A stretch of 64,000 bases of DNA from Drechslerella dactyloides (GCA_020064725.1 JAGTWJ010000002.1:4960001-5024000), one strand, 5' to 3'. Positions 33,500 through 44,492 are shown, numbered from the stretch's first letter. The notes: generated from the sequence alone by a model not told the origin. Numbers and translations are program-made.

Positions 33500-34879
33500 T
33501 TAGTAACCGCCAGGTCCGCTTTCAGGCTCCTCCGGCTGAGGCTGAGGCTTCTTTTCCTGCGGCTTCTCCTGTGGCTTCTTTTCCTGCGGCTTCTCCTGTG
33601 GCTTCTTGTCCTGAGGCTTCTCTCCAGTCTTTTTGTCCTGAGGCTTCTCTCCAGTCTTTTTGTCCTGAGGCTTCTCTCCAGTCTTTTTGTCCTGAGGCTT
33701 CTCTCCAGTCTTTTTGTCCTGAGGCTTCTCTCCAGTCTTTTTGTCCTGAGGCTTCTCTCCAGTCTTTTTGTCCTGAGGCTTCTCTCCAGTCTTTTTGTCC
33801 TGAGGCTGCTCTCCAGTCTTGTTGCCCTTGCCCTTCTCCTGAGCTTCGTTCTTCTTTTTTTGCCATTCATCCTTCTTCTTCTTCCATTCTCTCCACTGTT
33901 CTTTCTTTTGTTGCCTCGTCGAGGCCTCAACTTTCTTCTTCTGTTCCTTGTTTATTTCTTTCCCTGCCTGCTTGGCCGCCTTCTCGCTCTTGGTTTCAGG
34001 TCTGTTCTTCGCTGCCTTTTCTGCCTTGATCAAGGACGGGTCTGGATCTGATTCGAGCAAAGCGATCAATTGCTCGGGTGTAACCTTTTCACCCTCGATG
34101 ACTTTGCGTAGCTGCTCACGGCTTAGGCAGCGTTTCGCAAGGTTGGATCTCCGGCGCAAGCTCCGGGATCGCTTAACTATAGCACGTTTTTGAGCAGCAG
34201 CAGCTGGAGCGGCGGCCGCAGGAGCAGCCCTAGATGTCTTCGGGGCCCTGACTTCTTTGCAGGGGATTTGTCCTCCAAAGGGGCCGTTTCTGGCATGGTT
34301 CTGGCATCGGATTAAGCAATAGTAGCCTTTGTATCCACGATACGTTCCCTCGCAATCCATGTCAGGTGGGAGCATGACCGTCAATGGGAATGGCTTCGCG
34401 ACAACCGCATTCAGGTTGGGGTTGTCTCCAGGAACTTGCTGGTCCACGATCAATTTTATAAATTTGCCCGTTCCGGTGCCTGTGTAGTCTATGCCGCATT
34501 CGAAGGGGCCGTTCCCATCGCCGTTGACTTGGTGAAAAGTCATATTGAATGATTCACCCGGGATACAAGATGCGACCTGATCTTTTGCGAGTGCGTCGAG
34601 TGTCAATTTTTTGACACTCATAGCACCTCCGGCGAGCGTTCTGCCGGACTCTTGATTCCAATCCCTCATTCTCGTCGATCTGAACACGGGAACATCCCGC
34701 TGGAATGGAATGACGCCGCCGTCATTCCGGGGTGTGTCTATAAGCACGCCGAGTGCAACGCCTTGTGGGCCGTACGGTTGTCCCTTATTGCAGCCGATCC
34801 CGTTAAGAATGAGACCATGGCCCGAAACTAGCGGGATCAGAGTCACCGCGCTGGTGACTACAGATGACCACAAATGCAT
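33500..34879 (-). CDS. Egh16/Gas1-like secreted protein with Lys-rich tandem-repeat tail
   Basis: Intronless frame, 459 aa from the Met at 34879. Signal peptide (about 1-20) ends VSG, so the mature protein would start with His21 (HGLILNG), as in copper histidine-brace proteins. The core (21-235) matches the Egh16/Gas1 appressorium-associated family: GVALGVLIDTPRNDG, PFQRDVPVF, FHQVNGDGNGPFECGIDY, VPGDNPN, and CLIRCQNHARNGPFGG. Family members are linked to penetration and host contact, with unproven biochemistry. After an Ala-rich linker and basic clusters (KRSRSLRRRSNLAKR) comes a Lys/Glu/Gln-rich tail with eight copies of KTGE(K/Q)PQDK, then KPQEKPQE copies and a GPGGY end. Upstream in-frame Met codons exist but lack a signal sequence. 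The tail is not usual for this family. Confidence 0.86.
   Translation of the reverse strand: MHLWSSVVTSAVTLIPLVSGHGLILNGIGCNKGQPYGPQGVALGVLIDTPRNDGGVIPFQRDVPVFRSTRMRDWNQESGRTLAGGAMSVKKLTLDALAKDQVASCIPGESFNMTFHQVNGDGNGPFECGIDYTGTGTGKFIKLIVDQQVPGDNPNLNAVVAKPFPLTVMLPPDMDCEGTYRGYKGYYCLIRCQNHARNGPFGGQIPCKEVRAPKTSRAAPAAAAPAAAAQKRAIVKRSRSLRRRSNLAKRCLSREQLRKVIEGEKVTPEQLIALLESDPDPSLIKAEKAAKNRPETKSEKAAKQAGKEINKEQKKKVEASTRQQKKEQWREWKKKKDEWQKKKNEAQEKGKGNKTGEQPQDKKTGEKPQDKKTGEKPQDKKTGEKPQDKKTGEKPQDKKTGEKPQDKKTGEKPQDKKTGEKPQDKKPQEKPQEKKPQEKPQEKKPQPQPEEPESGPGGY
33612..33828. repeat. 27-bp tandem repeat coding KTGEKPQDK
   Basis: Eight head-to-tail 27-base units inside the Egh16-like gene; the seven KTGEKPQDK units look virtually identical at base level and the eighth encodes KTGEQPQDK. 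Two related KPQEKPQE units adjoin on the left. Near identity suggests recent expansion or homogenisation and likely length variation between strains. Confidence 0.93.
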
Positions 34880-35233
34880 CTCGGAAAGGTTTCGTTGACA
34901 GCCACGCAAGGCTGTAATATATACGCGTGTTCTTTGGGGTTGCCTGGTCAGTCGTAGGGTGGCTAGGGGTAATATATATGGTATAGTTGTATAATGAAAG
35001 CTATCAGGATGATATGAAGAGAATGTGCGTGAAAGACTATCCCGATCAGAGAGTGTGAAGGAATTCAAAAGAGGGAATGAAACGGAAAGATAGAATGAGC
35101 GAATGACACTCGGCCAGCGGTCGTGGCCGAGGACGTTCAACAAAAGAAGGGTACAAAAAACAAGAAATGAAGGAGGAAACTCAGAGATAGGCTAGGGAGG
35201 AATTTGAATTTGCCATTTAGAAGGCGAGACGAG

Positions 35234-35243
35234 CTTATATAAA
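35234..35243 (-). promoter_or_regulatory. TATA-like element of Egh16-like gene
   Basis: TTTATATAAG on the minus strand, about 355 bases upstream of the ATG at 34879. Pattern only. Confidence 0.35.
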
Positions 35244-36922
35244 GGCTCTAGATGTAACCGCGGGTTGACAAGGAATGTCTGACTTTGCGCATTGCCGCAA
35301 GTAGGGCGTCGTCAGTGCTCTACTGGGGGGCTTTCGACCTTACATCCGCAGATCCGATACGCGACAAATATGGCATACACATCCAGGAAATTCATGACCC
35401 ATCGCACATGCTCGTCTGCAGCCAGGAAGGTCAAGCCCTATGTCGGCCTAACGGCCTTGCGTTCGGTTTGAACATTTAGCCATTCGACACGAGAACACTC
35501 AACCTGGGTAGCACAGACGATATATTACAGAAACTTCAATGCTGGGATCCAATCATATATAGAAATACCGAAGTCCAGTCACTTGTGCATAGATCCCCTG
35601 GAACGCCCGAATCGAGGACACATCGATATTACACCAATGGCGTCGAATCCGACGCGCCATGCATGCCATAACCTAACTGTCGCTCATCATGTTGATCGCT
35701 CCATACGTTCCCATCCGCACATCTTCTATAATTACGAAAGTTTCCCATGTATATATAATGAAAAAAATGTGTGCTGCGGTAAAATTAGGACCAGTCAATT
35801 TGCGCAATTACGAGTCGACTCAAGTCTCAAGTATTCGTAAGCGGTGCCAAGCAGCACTAAGAGCTACAGTTGCCATGAACAGGCTGACATGCCCCGCTGA
35901 TAAGCCCGGTTGATGCATGACAGATGCATGACAGACCGCCAAGCTTGGAGGGTTGCGTCCCCGAGACTACATGACAGATGCAGAGCGATGATTTATATAA
36001 AGCCTAGGTATATACAACACTAGCAGCGCTGCTATAGCGCTAGTGTATGCTTATATGCTAATTGGTACCGACACGTATGCATATATTATCGCAAGCTATG
36101 TCCGAGGCGTCTCGATGTGCGCGCGTCTGTATGTGTTTCTGCTTATTGAAGTAGCTGTGCTCTCTGTTTTAAAACGTCAAGGCCGCTCGGCTATTCCCTG
36201 TTGAACCTTAAGCTTTGAACTCGGAGGTCCGGTGAACAACAAAAATATAAGCATGTGTACAAATTTAGCAGGCGATGCAGGGTAAGCCTCCCGGTTGGCG
36301 CGAATCCGTCGCTTCTGATTGCAGAAAGTGCACTGGGGTTCCCAAAACCTTGGACACCGAGGAATGCAACCGGTCCCGTGGCCGGCGTGCAAGCGTGGTC
36401 TTGAGTTTGGAGCCCAGTCGGGTTGTGCCATCAGACCGCTCTCGCCTATTTCCGCGCTAGTCGGAACGATTCCATCTTGGGTGGGGACTTCTCGAGCTTA
36501 AACTCCACGTCCCGCCAAGATGCATTTCCAACAGACGCCTGCGTTACCTCAATTCGGCTGCAAGAACCGCGCAAGGCTATCTTCTTTTCGCAATTGGCAC
36601 TTCCAGCCCTCCCAAAAGGTTCGAGCTAGCTGGGTTGGGCCGAAATTTAAACTCTGCGTCGCAGGCAAATAGGCGAAACTAACCAATTGGATCTAACAGG
36701 TGCTTCTCGGATTGACCAATTCTCTTCCATGGACAGGCTCGAGCTGCACTGGCCAACCAAGACCCAAGCAACACGCACTGAGTACGATGAAGCAGAGCCA
36801 ACTGGTCACCCAGGATCCGCCTCGCATGTGCATATGCGGATATGGAAATGGCTAGGTTTCCGGTCTTGGGAACACTGGGCATTTTGGGAATTATATTGCC
36901 GCAGAGAATGGTGTGGTAACTG

Positions 36923-36982
36923 ATATATAAGGGCTAAGGTTCCTTCGCTTCGTATTCTTTCTCTTTCCCATCATTCATTCGG
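36923..36982 (+). promoter_or_regulatory. Core promoter of WSC gene: TATATAA plus pyrimidine tract
   Basis: TATATAA at 36924-36930 is followed 25-45 bases later by a CT-rich tract (ttctttctctttcccatc), the usual arrangement of fungal start sites. It predicts a leader of nearly 300 bases before the ATG at 37262. Confidence 0.45.
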
Positions 36983-37261
36983 AATTGTCGGGCTTCAGGC
37001 AATTGGTGGTGTTTCACGCTCATTTTAGAAATCGTTGGTTACGTTGTCAGCCAAAGCAACAGGGTCCTCATCGAGAGCCCTGTCGCTTGTTACGCTCTCT
37101 TTTTCGTCCGTTCATTCATATTACACAGCAGAATTTCATTCCGTCCTTCTTGTGCATTTATTCGAAAAGGCCGCCCTGGTCTTTGATAGCATTCCCTTGA
37201 TCTTGGGGGTTCACAGCATTGCATAGACCTGAAAGGTTTGACCTTGGGAGTGCGTATTGCT

Positions 37262-39600
37262 ATGCGGTCAATTACTTTAGTTGCCTCAACGGCAATAGTC
37301 CTCGCGACGGGGGCTCTAGCGGCACCCAGCGGCTTTTCCCCGGGTGGCGTAAACCTTTTCAAGAGAACAGCCCCTGCTTCTTGCGCCGCAGTTGGTACAA
37401 CCAATCCGAAATATAAATATTATGGGTAAGAGAAATCCAAAGATTAGCAGGCTATTAAAGCAGGAATTGCGTGTTGCATATAAGTTAGAAGCCTTTCTAA
37501 TCTCGTCTGAACCGTCCGCAGGTGCTTCGCAGATGAAATCGGGACCGAAGCTCTGACTTATAACACTGGTCTTTGTTGCGCCGCAATGCAAGCCAATCCG
37601 GTTGACCAGTGCATCAAGGCATGCAAAGCCCTCGAGTATCGCTACGCTGGTCTCAAGGGCAAGGGTAATGCCGGGAAATGGGTAAGTGTCTATCTAAGCA
37701 CAAGTCGCACTGTAGCACGAAACTATACTTGCTTTGGACGCGAGCTAACACGACTACGAATACGTCCAGTGCTGGTGCGGTGGCTATATCGACAAGAACG
37801 ACGCATACAACAACGATAGAACCTGCGATTCCCCATGCGGTTCAGGAGACGGAGCCTATTGCGGTGGAGAGAAGTCATGGAGCGTCTGGAGGGATCCTAC
37901 CAGCCCGGACGTCCCTGAAGATGCTGCTAAGGGCTACAAGGTCATGAGGCCTTCTGGCTGTATGAAGTTCCCCAGCTGTAAGTATTCCAGAATCCTTCAC
38001 AGCTATATACAGCGTTTCAATTTAAGTGCGTGTTCTCGCTAACCCCAGTTCTATTCGGATGTCCGCAGGGGCAGGATGGGAAAACTGCCCTGACGCTACT
38101 GGAGAGAACCTTAGCACCGAAAAGTGCATGTCCTGCTGTGGGGCCAAAGGTCTCGCTTACGCAGCGACATCCCACCGAGCTAACTGCTGGTGCGCGGCCT
38201 CAATTTCAAAGGCCGTCACGGACGCTAACGCTGGGACCAACATGCTCCCGATCACGGCTTGCAACTACCCTTGTTCTGCTTCGACAGTCTTGAACGCCCA
38301 GGGCAAAGTCTTGCCTGAGGATACGCAGTACTGTGGTGCCTGGAATGGCGCCGCCGCCTTGCCGTACGGCAATGTGTACTACAACGAGGAGCTTGATACC
38401 TGGCAGAAGTGCGGTATGGGTGAAGATAGAAGGCTTAAGGGTATGGGAGGGAGGGGTACTCCCAAGGGTGGCGATCGTGGTAGTAAGCAAAAGCCAATGG
38501 ATGATGAAGATGAGGACGACAAGAGACGTCCCAAGAAGGGCAAGGGCGAGAACGAGGACGAAGAGGACGAGGACAACAAGAACAAGGGCCCTAACAAGGG
38601 TAAGGGCAACCCACCCAAGGGCAAGGGCAAGCCGGACGAGGATGAAGAGGACGAGGACAACAAGAATAAGGGCCCCAACAAGGGTAAGGGCAACCCACCC
38701 AAGGGCAAGGGCAAGCCGGACGAGGATGAAGAGGACGAGGACAACAAGAATAAGGGCCCCAACAAGGGTAAGGGCAATCAACCCAAGGGCAACCAACCCA
38801 AGGGCAACCAACCCAAGGGTAAGGGCAAGCCGGACGAGGATGATGAGGACGAGGACAACAAGAACAAGGGCCCTAACAAGGGTAAGGGCAACCCACCCAA
38901 GGGCAAGGGCAAGCCGGACGAGGATGAAGAGGACGAGGACAACAAGAATAAGGGCCCCAACAAGGGTAAGGGCAATCAACCCAAGGGCAACCAACCCAAG
39001 GGTAAGGGCAAGCCGGACGAGGACGATGAGGATAAGAATAAGGGTCCCAACAAGGGCAAGGGCAAGCCGGACGAGGACGAAGAGGATGAGGATAAGAACA
39101 AGGGTCCCAAGAATAAGGGTGGTCCACCAAGGGGCAAAGGTGGAAAGAATGACGAGGACGAGGACGAGGACAATAACGGACCCGACAACAACCCAACTCG
39201 GACCTTCTGCTTCCCACCGACGCAGGGACTGCTCGAGGGATGTCCCGTTCCGGTCCTCGGGTTCAAGCCCCCGGTTGTGTCCTGCCAGAACAACAAGAAC
39301 TCGTTCAAGCAATTTCCGTTCAAGCTGTTTGCCGCACCTGGTGCCAAATGCCCCAAGGACTATCAGGCAACTACTCACGATCTTTGGAGGGCTTGCACCA
39401 ACGCCGCCCTGGAGCAGTACAATACGTGCGTTGCAAAAGGTGGCAACAAGAAGAAGCCTTGCTGCGAACATCAAAAGAAGGCCAACCTCGATTCCATCAA
39501 GGACAAGAACAAGTTCCAGAAGCATATTAACATGCATTGCAAGGGCTTCGGCAGAAAGCCAAAGAGCAGCAACCCCGATAACGGCTACATGCGCCTCTAA
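37262..39600 (+). CDS. Secreted double-WSC-domain protein with long charged repeat tract
   Basis: Exons 37262-37425, 37522-37681, 37770-37977 and 38069-39600 give 688 codons (687 aa). Residues 1-21 form a signal peptide, with a Kex2-like KR soon after. The first WSC domain runs from YYGCFADEIGTEALT through CIKAC, YAGLKG and CWCGGY to YCGGEKSWSVW. A second, WSC-like one has ENLSTEKCMSCC, CWCAASI and QYCGAWNGAA. WSC domains bind wall glycans. Then comes about 210 residues of NKGPNKGKGNPPKGKGKPDE-type repeats alternating lysine/glycine and acidic blocks. A separate C-terminal domain follows with eight or more cysteines (FCFPP..GCPVP..SCQNN..KCPKD..ACTNA..NTCVAKGG..PCCEHQ..HCKGFG). No transmembrane segment or GPI signal, so probably secreted or wall-trapped. 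Confidence 0.88.
38560..39170. repeat. Degenerate 84-bp tandem repeats coding charged units
   Basis: About six to seven units of a 28-residue pattern. Units begin NKNKGPNKGKG, pass through NPPKGKGKP or one to three extra NQPKG steps, and end in DEDEEDED. Unit length varies by whole codons (15-base NQPKG insertions), so the frame is kept. Part of the WSC protein gene. Confidence 0.9.
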
Positions 39601-40219
39601 GCAAATGAACCCTCGAAGCATCAGTCTGATGTGAGCCGCCTGTCTTCTACCCAGTACATGATCAGGTACAGACTGCCTTCTGCTTCGTCGCATTATATTC
39701 CACGAACGCCTGCATATATACGACTAGCTAGGCAAAGACCAATGTTTGTAGAAAGGTCTACCCAGATGGGATATGTATCCATAGATTTATAAGATTGTTT
39801 TTCTTCTTCTAGGAGATTGGTTCCGATAGACTTAAGCTCTAGATAGCCACTCTCAATGAACTTATGAATGGAATGAATGAACTACCCATATATTCTTCGC
39901 GGTGAAAGATCTTTGAGTTGCACTGGGCTCTTGAACTAGATAGCTGGGTGGTGCCCGTGCGTTCGATTCCAACCTCAGTCGGTAAGTAAGCAATTTATTT
40001 TACTGTACACACTTTTGGCTGATTTTATCCTTATATAAGATGCTTGACTGAAGTCGGCCAGGGAAGCGCCTTCCTGCGTTTACCTAATTTGATCGATTAT
40101 GCCTAATTATTGTGATGGTTTGTCAGGCCGCAAGAGCACACACCAAGCATAGAAATGGAGGCGAGCCACATCAAGGCCTTCAAACCCGCCCTTGAGGCAT
40201 GCCAAGTCGAGCAATATGG
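39601..40219. other. Convergent 3' spacer
   Basis: 619 bases between the stops of the WSC and S9 peptidase genes. A tRNA T-loop-like string near 39961 was examined and rejected. No gene seen. Confidence 0.5.
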
Positions 40220-42520
40220 TCACTCTCGCACCAGGTACTTCCTCCACCATTCTTCCTGCAATTTGGTTGCCTTGATCACCGTTGTCTCCTTCCGCCATCC
40301 ATGTCCTTCTCCTTCAAAAAGTTCAACTCGAACAACTCCGCCGTTACTCTCGATAACCCTCGCCATTTCCTCAGCCTGCTCCTTCGGGACAACCTTGTCT
40401 TCCACGCCTTGGAGCAACAGAACCGGCGCTTTGATGCTCGCGGCTCGCAATAGCGGACTCCTTTCAGCTAAGATCCGTTCACGTTCATCCTCGGATGCGT
40501 CCGAATTCCACAACAAACCATCCATGTATTTGCTTTCAAATTTATGGGTGTGCTCAATCAAAGCCTTCAAGGAGCTGATACCATAGTTGCTCACGCACGC
40601 CGCCCAGACATCGGCATATGAACAGATCGCTTGAAGGACACCGTAGCCCCCAGCGCTGCCGCCTACTATGCCCACGCGGGTCTTGTCCACAAGGCCTTGG
40701 TCGGCAAGAAAGTGAACACAGTCAACTGCGTCGGATACGTCCGCAACTCCCCATTTTGTGTTGAGGCCATCACGGAATTTTCGACCGTAGCCAGTCGACC
40801 CGGTGTAATTGACATAGGCGTAGGCGTATCCTCTTGATGTCCAGTACTGGATAGGTAGGGATAGACCGCAAGCGGAATACGCAGTCGGCCCGCCATGAAG
40901 CGATATCACGAGTGGGGGAGATGATCCCTCCGGTGCTTTGTAGGCAGGATTCGTTGGTGCGTAATACCATGCATGAGCCACAGTTGATGGCTCAGGGGAT
41001 GAGGTACGAGAGAAAGTAATATGTCGCGCAGTTGATATGAGGTCCTTTGGAATCTGTACAGGGGTTGACCGTGCAATGACGTTGTAGCTTGCGCGATCAT
41101 CACCTGACACAGAACAAAGGTAGAGTGCCGATGGTCGATCAGCAGTCGATGCGATGATAGTGAAGCTGCAGTCCGAGACTGCGTGAATAGACGCTGCGAG
41201 AGTTTCAACGAATGGAAGGTCGAGTTGCTTATAGCTGTTGTCCGACAAATCTATCAAGATGGTGCGTGACGTTGCGTTGACAATATAGCTTGCGACAAGC
41301 CTTGTTGGCGATAGAAAATCGTATGTATGCCTGCAAGGGAATGTGCCTCGATGAGTACTCCCGCTAAGATCTTGACTGTTCGGTGTAGTATTCGGCTTAC
41401 CATCCAAGCGCCCACTCAGCCTCTGAGAAATCAACTTCTTGAAGTCCCTTAGGGCTGACGAGACTAGAATCTCCACTCTCATCATGTTTATACAGTTGCC
41501 AGTAGCCTTAATGCGCACTCACTTAGCATTATAGCTCACTAGTTCAAGATCGATACCCGAGGTGCACAGTTATATATATGCCAGGGCGATTGTAGGTTGA
41601 CTAACCAGTTTTGTCACTGCAGTAGAATAGACTACCATCGGGGCTCCAGCGGGGCTGGCTAGCGCTCTCCGTGCAAGCCTTACCGGCAACGCTACGCTTG
41701 TTCTCGAGTTTGCCATCTTTCCAGTCCGCGACGAAGACTTGGCCTCCCGTCCATGGCATATCTGGGTGATTCCACTGGAGCCAGGTGACCTTCGAGCCGT
41801 CAGGACTCCACGACGGAGAGGAGTAAAAATCTGCCCCATTGGCGATTGTCCGACACTGAGTGTTCCCAGGATCTCCAGCGATAAGCACTAAAGAATTGAC
41901 AACAGACCCGGCATCCTCTCCGCCGTGGTGTTCCATGACCGCGATAATGACACTGCTATCTTTAGGGTTGACAGCAAAGTTGGCGAACCGGTCCGGTTTT
42001 TCAACCGCCATAAGAAGAGCAGGGGGTGCGGCGGCCACGGCGCCATCGGGCTTCGTCTCCACGTTCACTTTATAGATCCCTGCATTGTCACCGGTGACAG
42101 TGCATACAACTGCTTCTTGATCAGGGTATGGCTTGAACGCTGCTCCGCCATATTCATGGATCGTCGAGCGGCAGCTGAAACCCGGTGGGAGGATGTCTGT
42201 TGGGGTACCAGATCCTTGAGGCGTGTAGCAAATTACGTAGCGGCCTGACTCAGTAGGCCTGCTTTCGAGATGATATATTGCTTTGGTTCTACTTGAATCG
42301 GGGATTTAGCGTGTTTCGGCCTGGGAAGTGTAGCACGCAAACGCAATAGACGAGGTAGCGAAAGAATAGGCGAGGGGTAATTGGATGTGGGGTTCAGAGC
42401 TCACGGCGAAACAGCACACTCCTGTAGTAAAACCGATTTCCCCGAGATGACTTCAACGGAGATCTGGCTGTCCCAGGTTCCGTATGGGGCGGTAGCAGGA
42501 GATTCGGATGTAGGAGGCAT
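40220..42520 (-). CDS. S9 family prolyl-oligopeptidase/acylaminoacyl-type peptidase
   Basis: Exons 42520-42405, 42291-41606, 41506-41401 and 41330-40220 give 673 codons (672 aa). Each junction restores a family motif: AVSPRTKAIYHLESRP, SDKTGYWQLYKHD and FSEAEWALGWHTYDFLSPTR. The N-terminal part is the propeller domain (SPSWSPDGSKVTWLQW, SQPRWSPDGSLFYCSD). The hydrolase domain has LHGGPTA, GGSAGGYG with the nucleophile serine at about residue 528, the acid region near GVEDKVVP, and the histidine in GEGHGW. No signal peptide, so intracellular cleavage of short peptides or acyl-peptides is expected. The second intron is 99 bases and the third 70 bases; reading straight through the third would give a different, poorer frame. 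Confidence 0.93.
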
Positions 42521-42936
42521 TGAGGACAAATTTTTTATCTAAATCGCAAATTATCAATTGGTGGTATTGTCTTTGTCGGAGTTCGGTTTATGAGACAACT
42601 CGACAATGGTATACGTACTTAGTTGAGTGGTCTAGATTGTTGGGCAGGACAATGTACATCTGGATAGCAAACTTTGCGAAGTATTTAAGAACGAGGCATA
42701 CGTAATTACGCGTAACACGGCTAGTTGTGAGGTAAATGTAGCTCATGGGGTCTTTTAATTGTCAGCGTGAACCAGCTCTAGAATGTTCGAACGCGGGGAG
42801 CGGGGAGCGGGCGCGTCATCCGAGCAGGATTCGTTATCTCGATGGTCTTGAGCTTTCCCTTTTTGGAAGTAAATACAGGGGTATAGCATGCCCCACGAGC
42901 TGAAGTTCAAAGTCGTAGTTCCAAATGAGGTAACTG
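42521..42936. other. Intergenic spacer
   Basis: 416 bases; promoter of the S9 peptidase and 3' end of the next minus-strand gene. A short GCGGGGAGCGGGGAGCGGGCG run is at 42793-42813. Confidence 0.5.
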
Positions 42937-43999
42937 CTAGATCGAATCAACACTTTCAATTGGATTGATCCCGGGCATTGGCGGGTCAACTTCGAGCTTC
43001 GACATTATTGTCGCCATCACACCGATGATATCTTGAACTCTCTCCCAGCTTTCAACGATACGTCCCACGTCATTACCTAATTCATCAGCATACGCAGCCT
43101 CGAGCCACGGTGTCTTAATCTCACCGAGAACCTTAGTGCCCGGGTCTTGGAGCCGGCTTATGATTCCCCGAAGTTTGTAATATATGGTCTCGAGGCTGGC
43201 CTTTATTCTCCGTCTTCTCAAAAGGTTTATAGACAGGCTGCCTTCATCTGTGGCTGTTGCTATTGATGCGGGGGCATATGTGGGTGTGAAAATCCAATCT
43301 GCGAGCTCGTAGATTGAGTCGAATGGAACTGTGAACTCTCTAATGTAGTCGTATGTCGAGACTTGTTCATCGAGGAGAGGGCCAGATTGGTCGAATTCAT
43401 CTTCGTTCGTGATCTCCGCGGTAGGGTATTTTAGGAAGGCAGCCTCGGAGAGACCCTCTATGCGCTCTATAGCCGTTAGCCCGTCTATCGGCATCTCCCA
43501 TTGCTCCGACCATGGCCGTTGGAGGTTTGCCAGCAGCTGGGCATTGATGAATTTTTGCCACGGAATGATGTCTAGTTGGATGTTTTCTTCAACGCTCCAG
43601 CTGTATTCTCTTGCTATTTGCCGGAGCCTCGAAACGTACGGATCTTCTTCGTCCAATTCTCCGACTCTGTCTCGAGCCTCTTTGGAGTATTTGAGATATA
43701 GCCCGAGGCTGCCGCTGTTGGCCTCAATCAAGTCTGAAAAATAGGCGGGCGTTACGAAGCGCGTATTGTGGTTTTGGCCCGATGCAATGGTCTCCATACG
43801 CTTGAAAAGATTGATATGCGTATTTGATAGAGACCCGTCTACATTGCCAATGCTGCGTGCTTCCACGTCTATTGCACTCACAATTATTATAAGTCCTGGT
43901 ACGGAGATAATATATTGACTTACATAGGTCAGTTTCATGAGTGAATGTTGTCCAAAGATACACTCGCAGCAACAGCAAGGAAACCTGCCTGGCCACCAT
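42937..43999 (-). CDS. Probable secreted protein of unknown function
   Basis: Preferred model: exons 43999-43924 and 43868-42937, 336 codons (335 aa). It uses a perfect GTAAGT donor, a 55-base intron and an ATAG acceptor, and gives a signal-like start (MVARQVSLLLLRVYLWTTF). The alternative is an unspliced start at 43938 (MKLTYVSQYIISVPG), which also begins hydrophobic, so secretion is supported either way. The body is acidic and helical with many Trp/Tyr (YSWSVEENIQLDIIPWQKF, NLQRPWSEQWEMP), a KR site near residue 45, and only scattered cysteines. The C-terminus is PGINPIESVDSI. I do not recognise the family. Confidence 0.7.
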
Positions 44000-44492
44000 T
44001 TTGGCTGCAGCGCTTGTGCGCAACCGACTACTATGTCCGAGAACGGTGTTATTGGGGCGTCGCACCAGATTATCATCCCCAAGAGGTAGTACGCATGAAT
44101 TCGATGTGCACTTTACGATTTGATCGGTATTGGGACGGGTACGCGTGGGCGTCAGTAGAGCAAAATTGCGAGAGTTTAACATGCGCGATGCACGGCGCGC
44201 GGCCTGAGTATAAATCGATGGGAGGGTTGGCATGTCTGCACTTAGTAGGCTTCATATGAGCTGGATTAAAAACGCTTTCAGGGTAAACAATAATGAACGC
44301 AAGAAAACTTCTTGAGACAACGAGACAAAACGAGCCAACTATATATATAACTAGAATCACTAGAAATTACAATTACTATGTGGGTAGTTCGAGAAATAAT
44401 TAGAACGGACGGAACGGGTTGAGCACGCTAAGTACTGATGCATGACAAAGAAAAGCTGGACGACTGGGAGCCATCAAGATTGCGAGCACCGA
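44000..44492. other. Intergenic spacer
   Basis: 493 bases between two minus-strand genes. An alternating-TA string (atatatata) is at 44341. No gene seen. Confidence 0.5.

Larger units (their letters stand above)
34880..37261. other. Divergent spacer between Egh16-like and WSC genes
   Basis: 2.4 kb, no gene seen. It holds both promoters (TATA-like elements near 35235 and 36925). Around 35912-35983 there are three short copies of a GATGCATGACA-like string. At 36017-36046 there is an 8-base inverted repeat (ACACTAGC / GCTAGTGT). Confidence 0.5.

Noticed and set aside
33482..34051. Open frames antisense to, and in other frames of, the KTGEKPQDK repeats
   Set aside because: A 27-base repeat without stops opens all frames; the sense frame has a signal peptide and a conserved Egh16/Gas1 core.
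38206..39693. 495-residue open frame antisense to the WSC gene, Leu/Val/Ile-rich
   Set aside because: Produced by the repeat periodicity of the sense strand (Lys/Glu/Gly codons read as Leu/Val/Leu in reverse); no start context, splice signals or family motif.
39955..39975. GTTCGATTCC string resembling a tRNA B box
   Set aside because: Flanking bases do not pair as a T stem, and no A box is found at the right distance.
41402..41518. N-terminal part of the unspliced frame of the S9 peptidase (MRIKATGNCINMMRVE)
   Set aside because: The other frame, spliced at 41506 and 41401, gives the conserved SDKTGYWQLYKHD and FSEAEWALGW motifs; the unspliced frame matches nothing.
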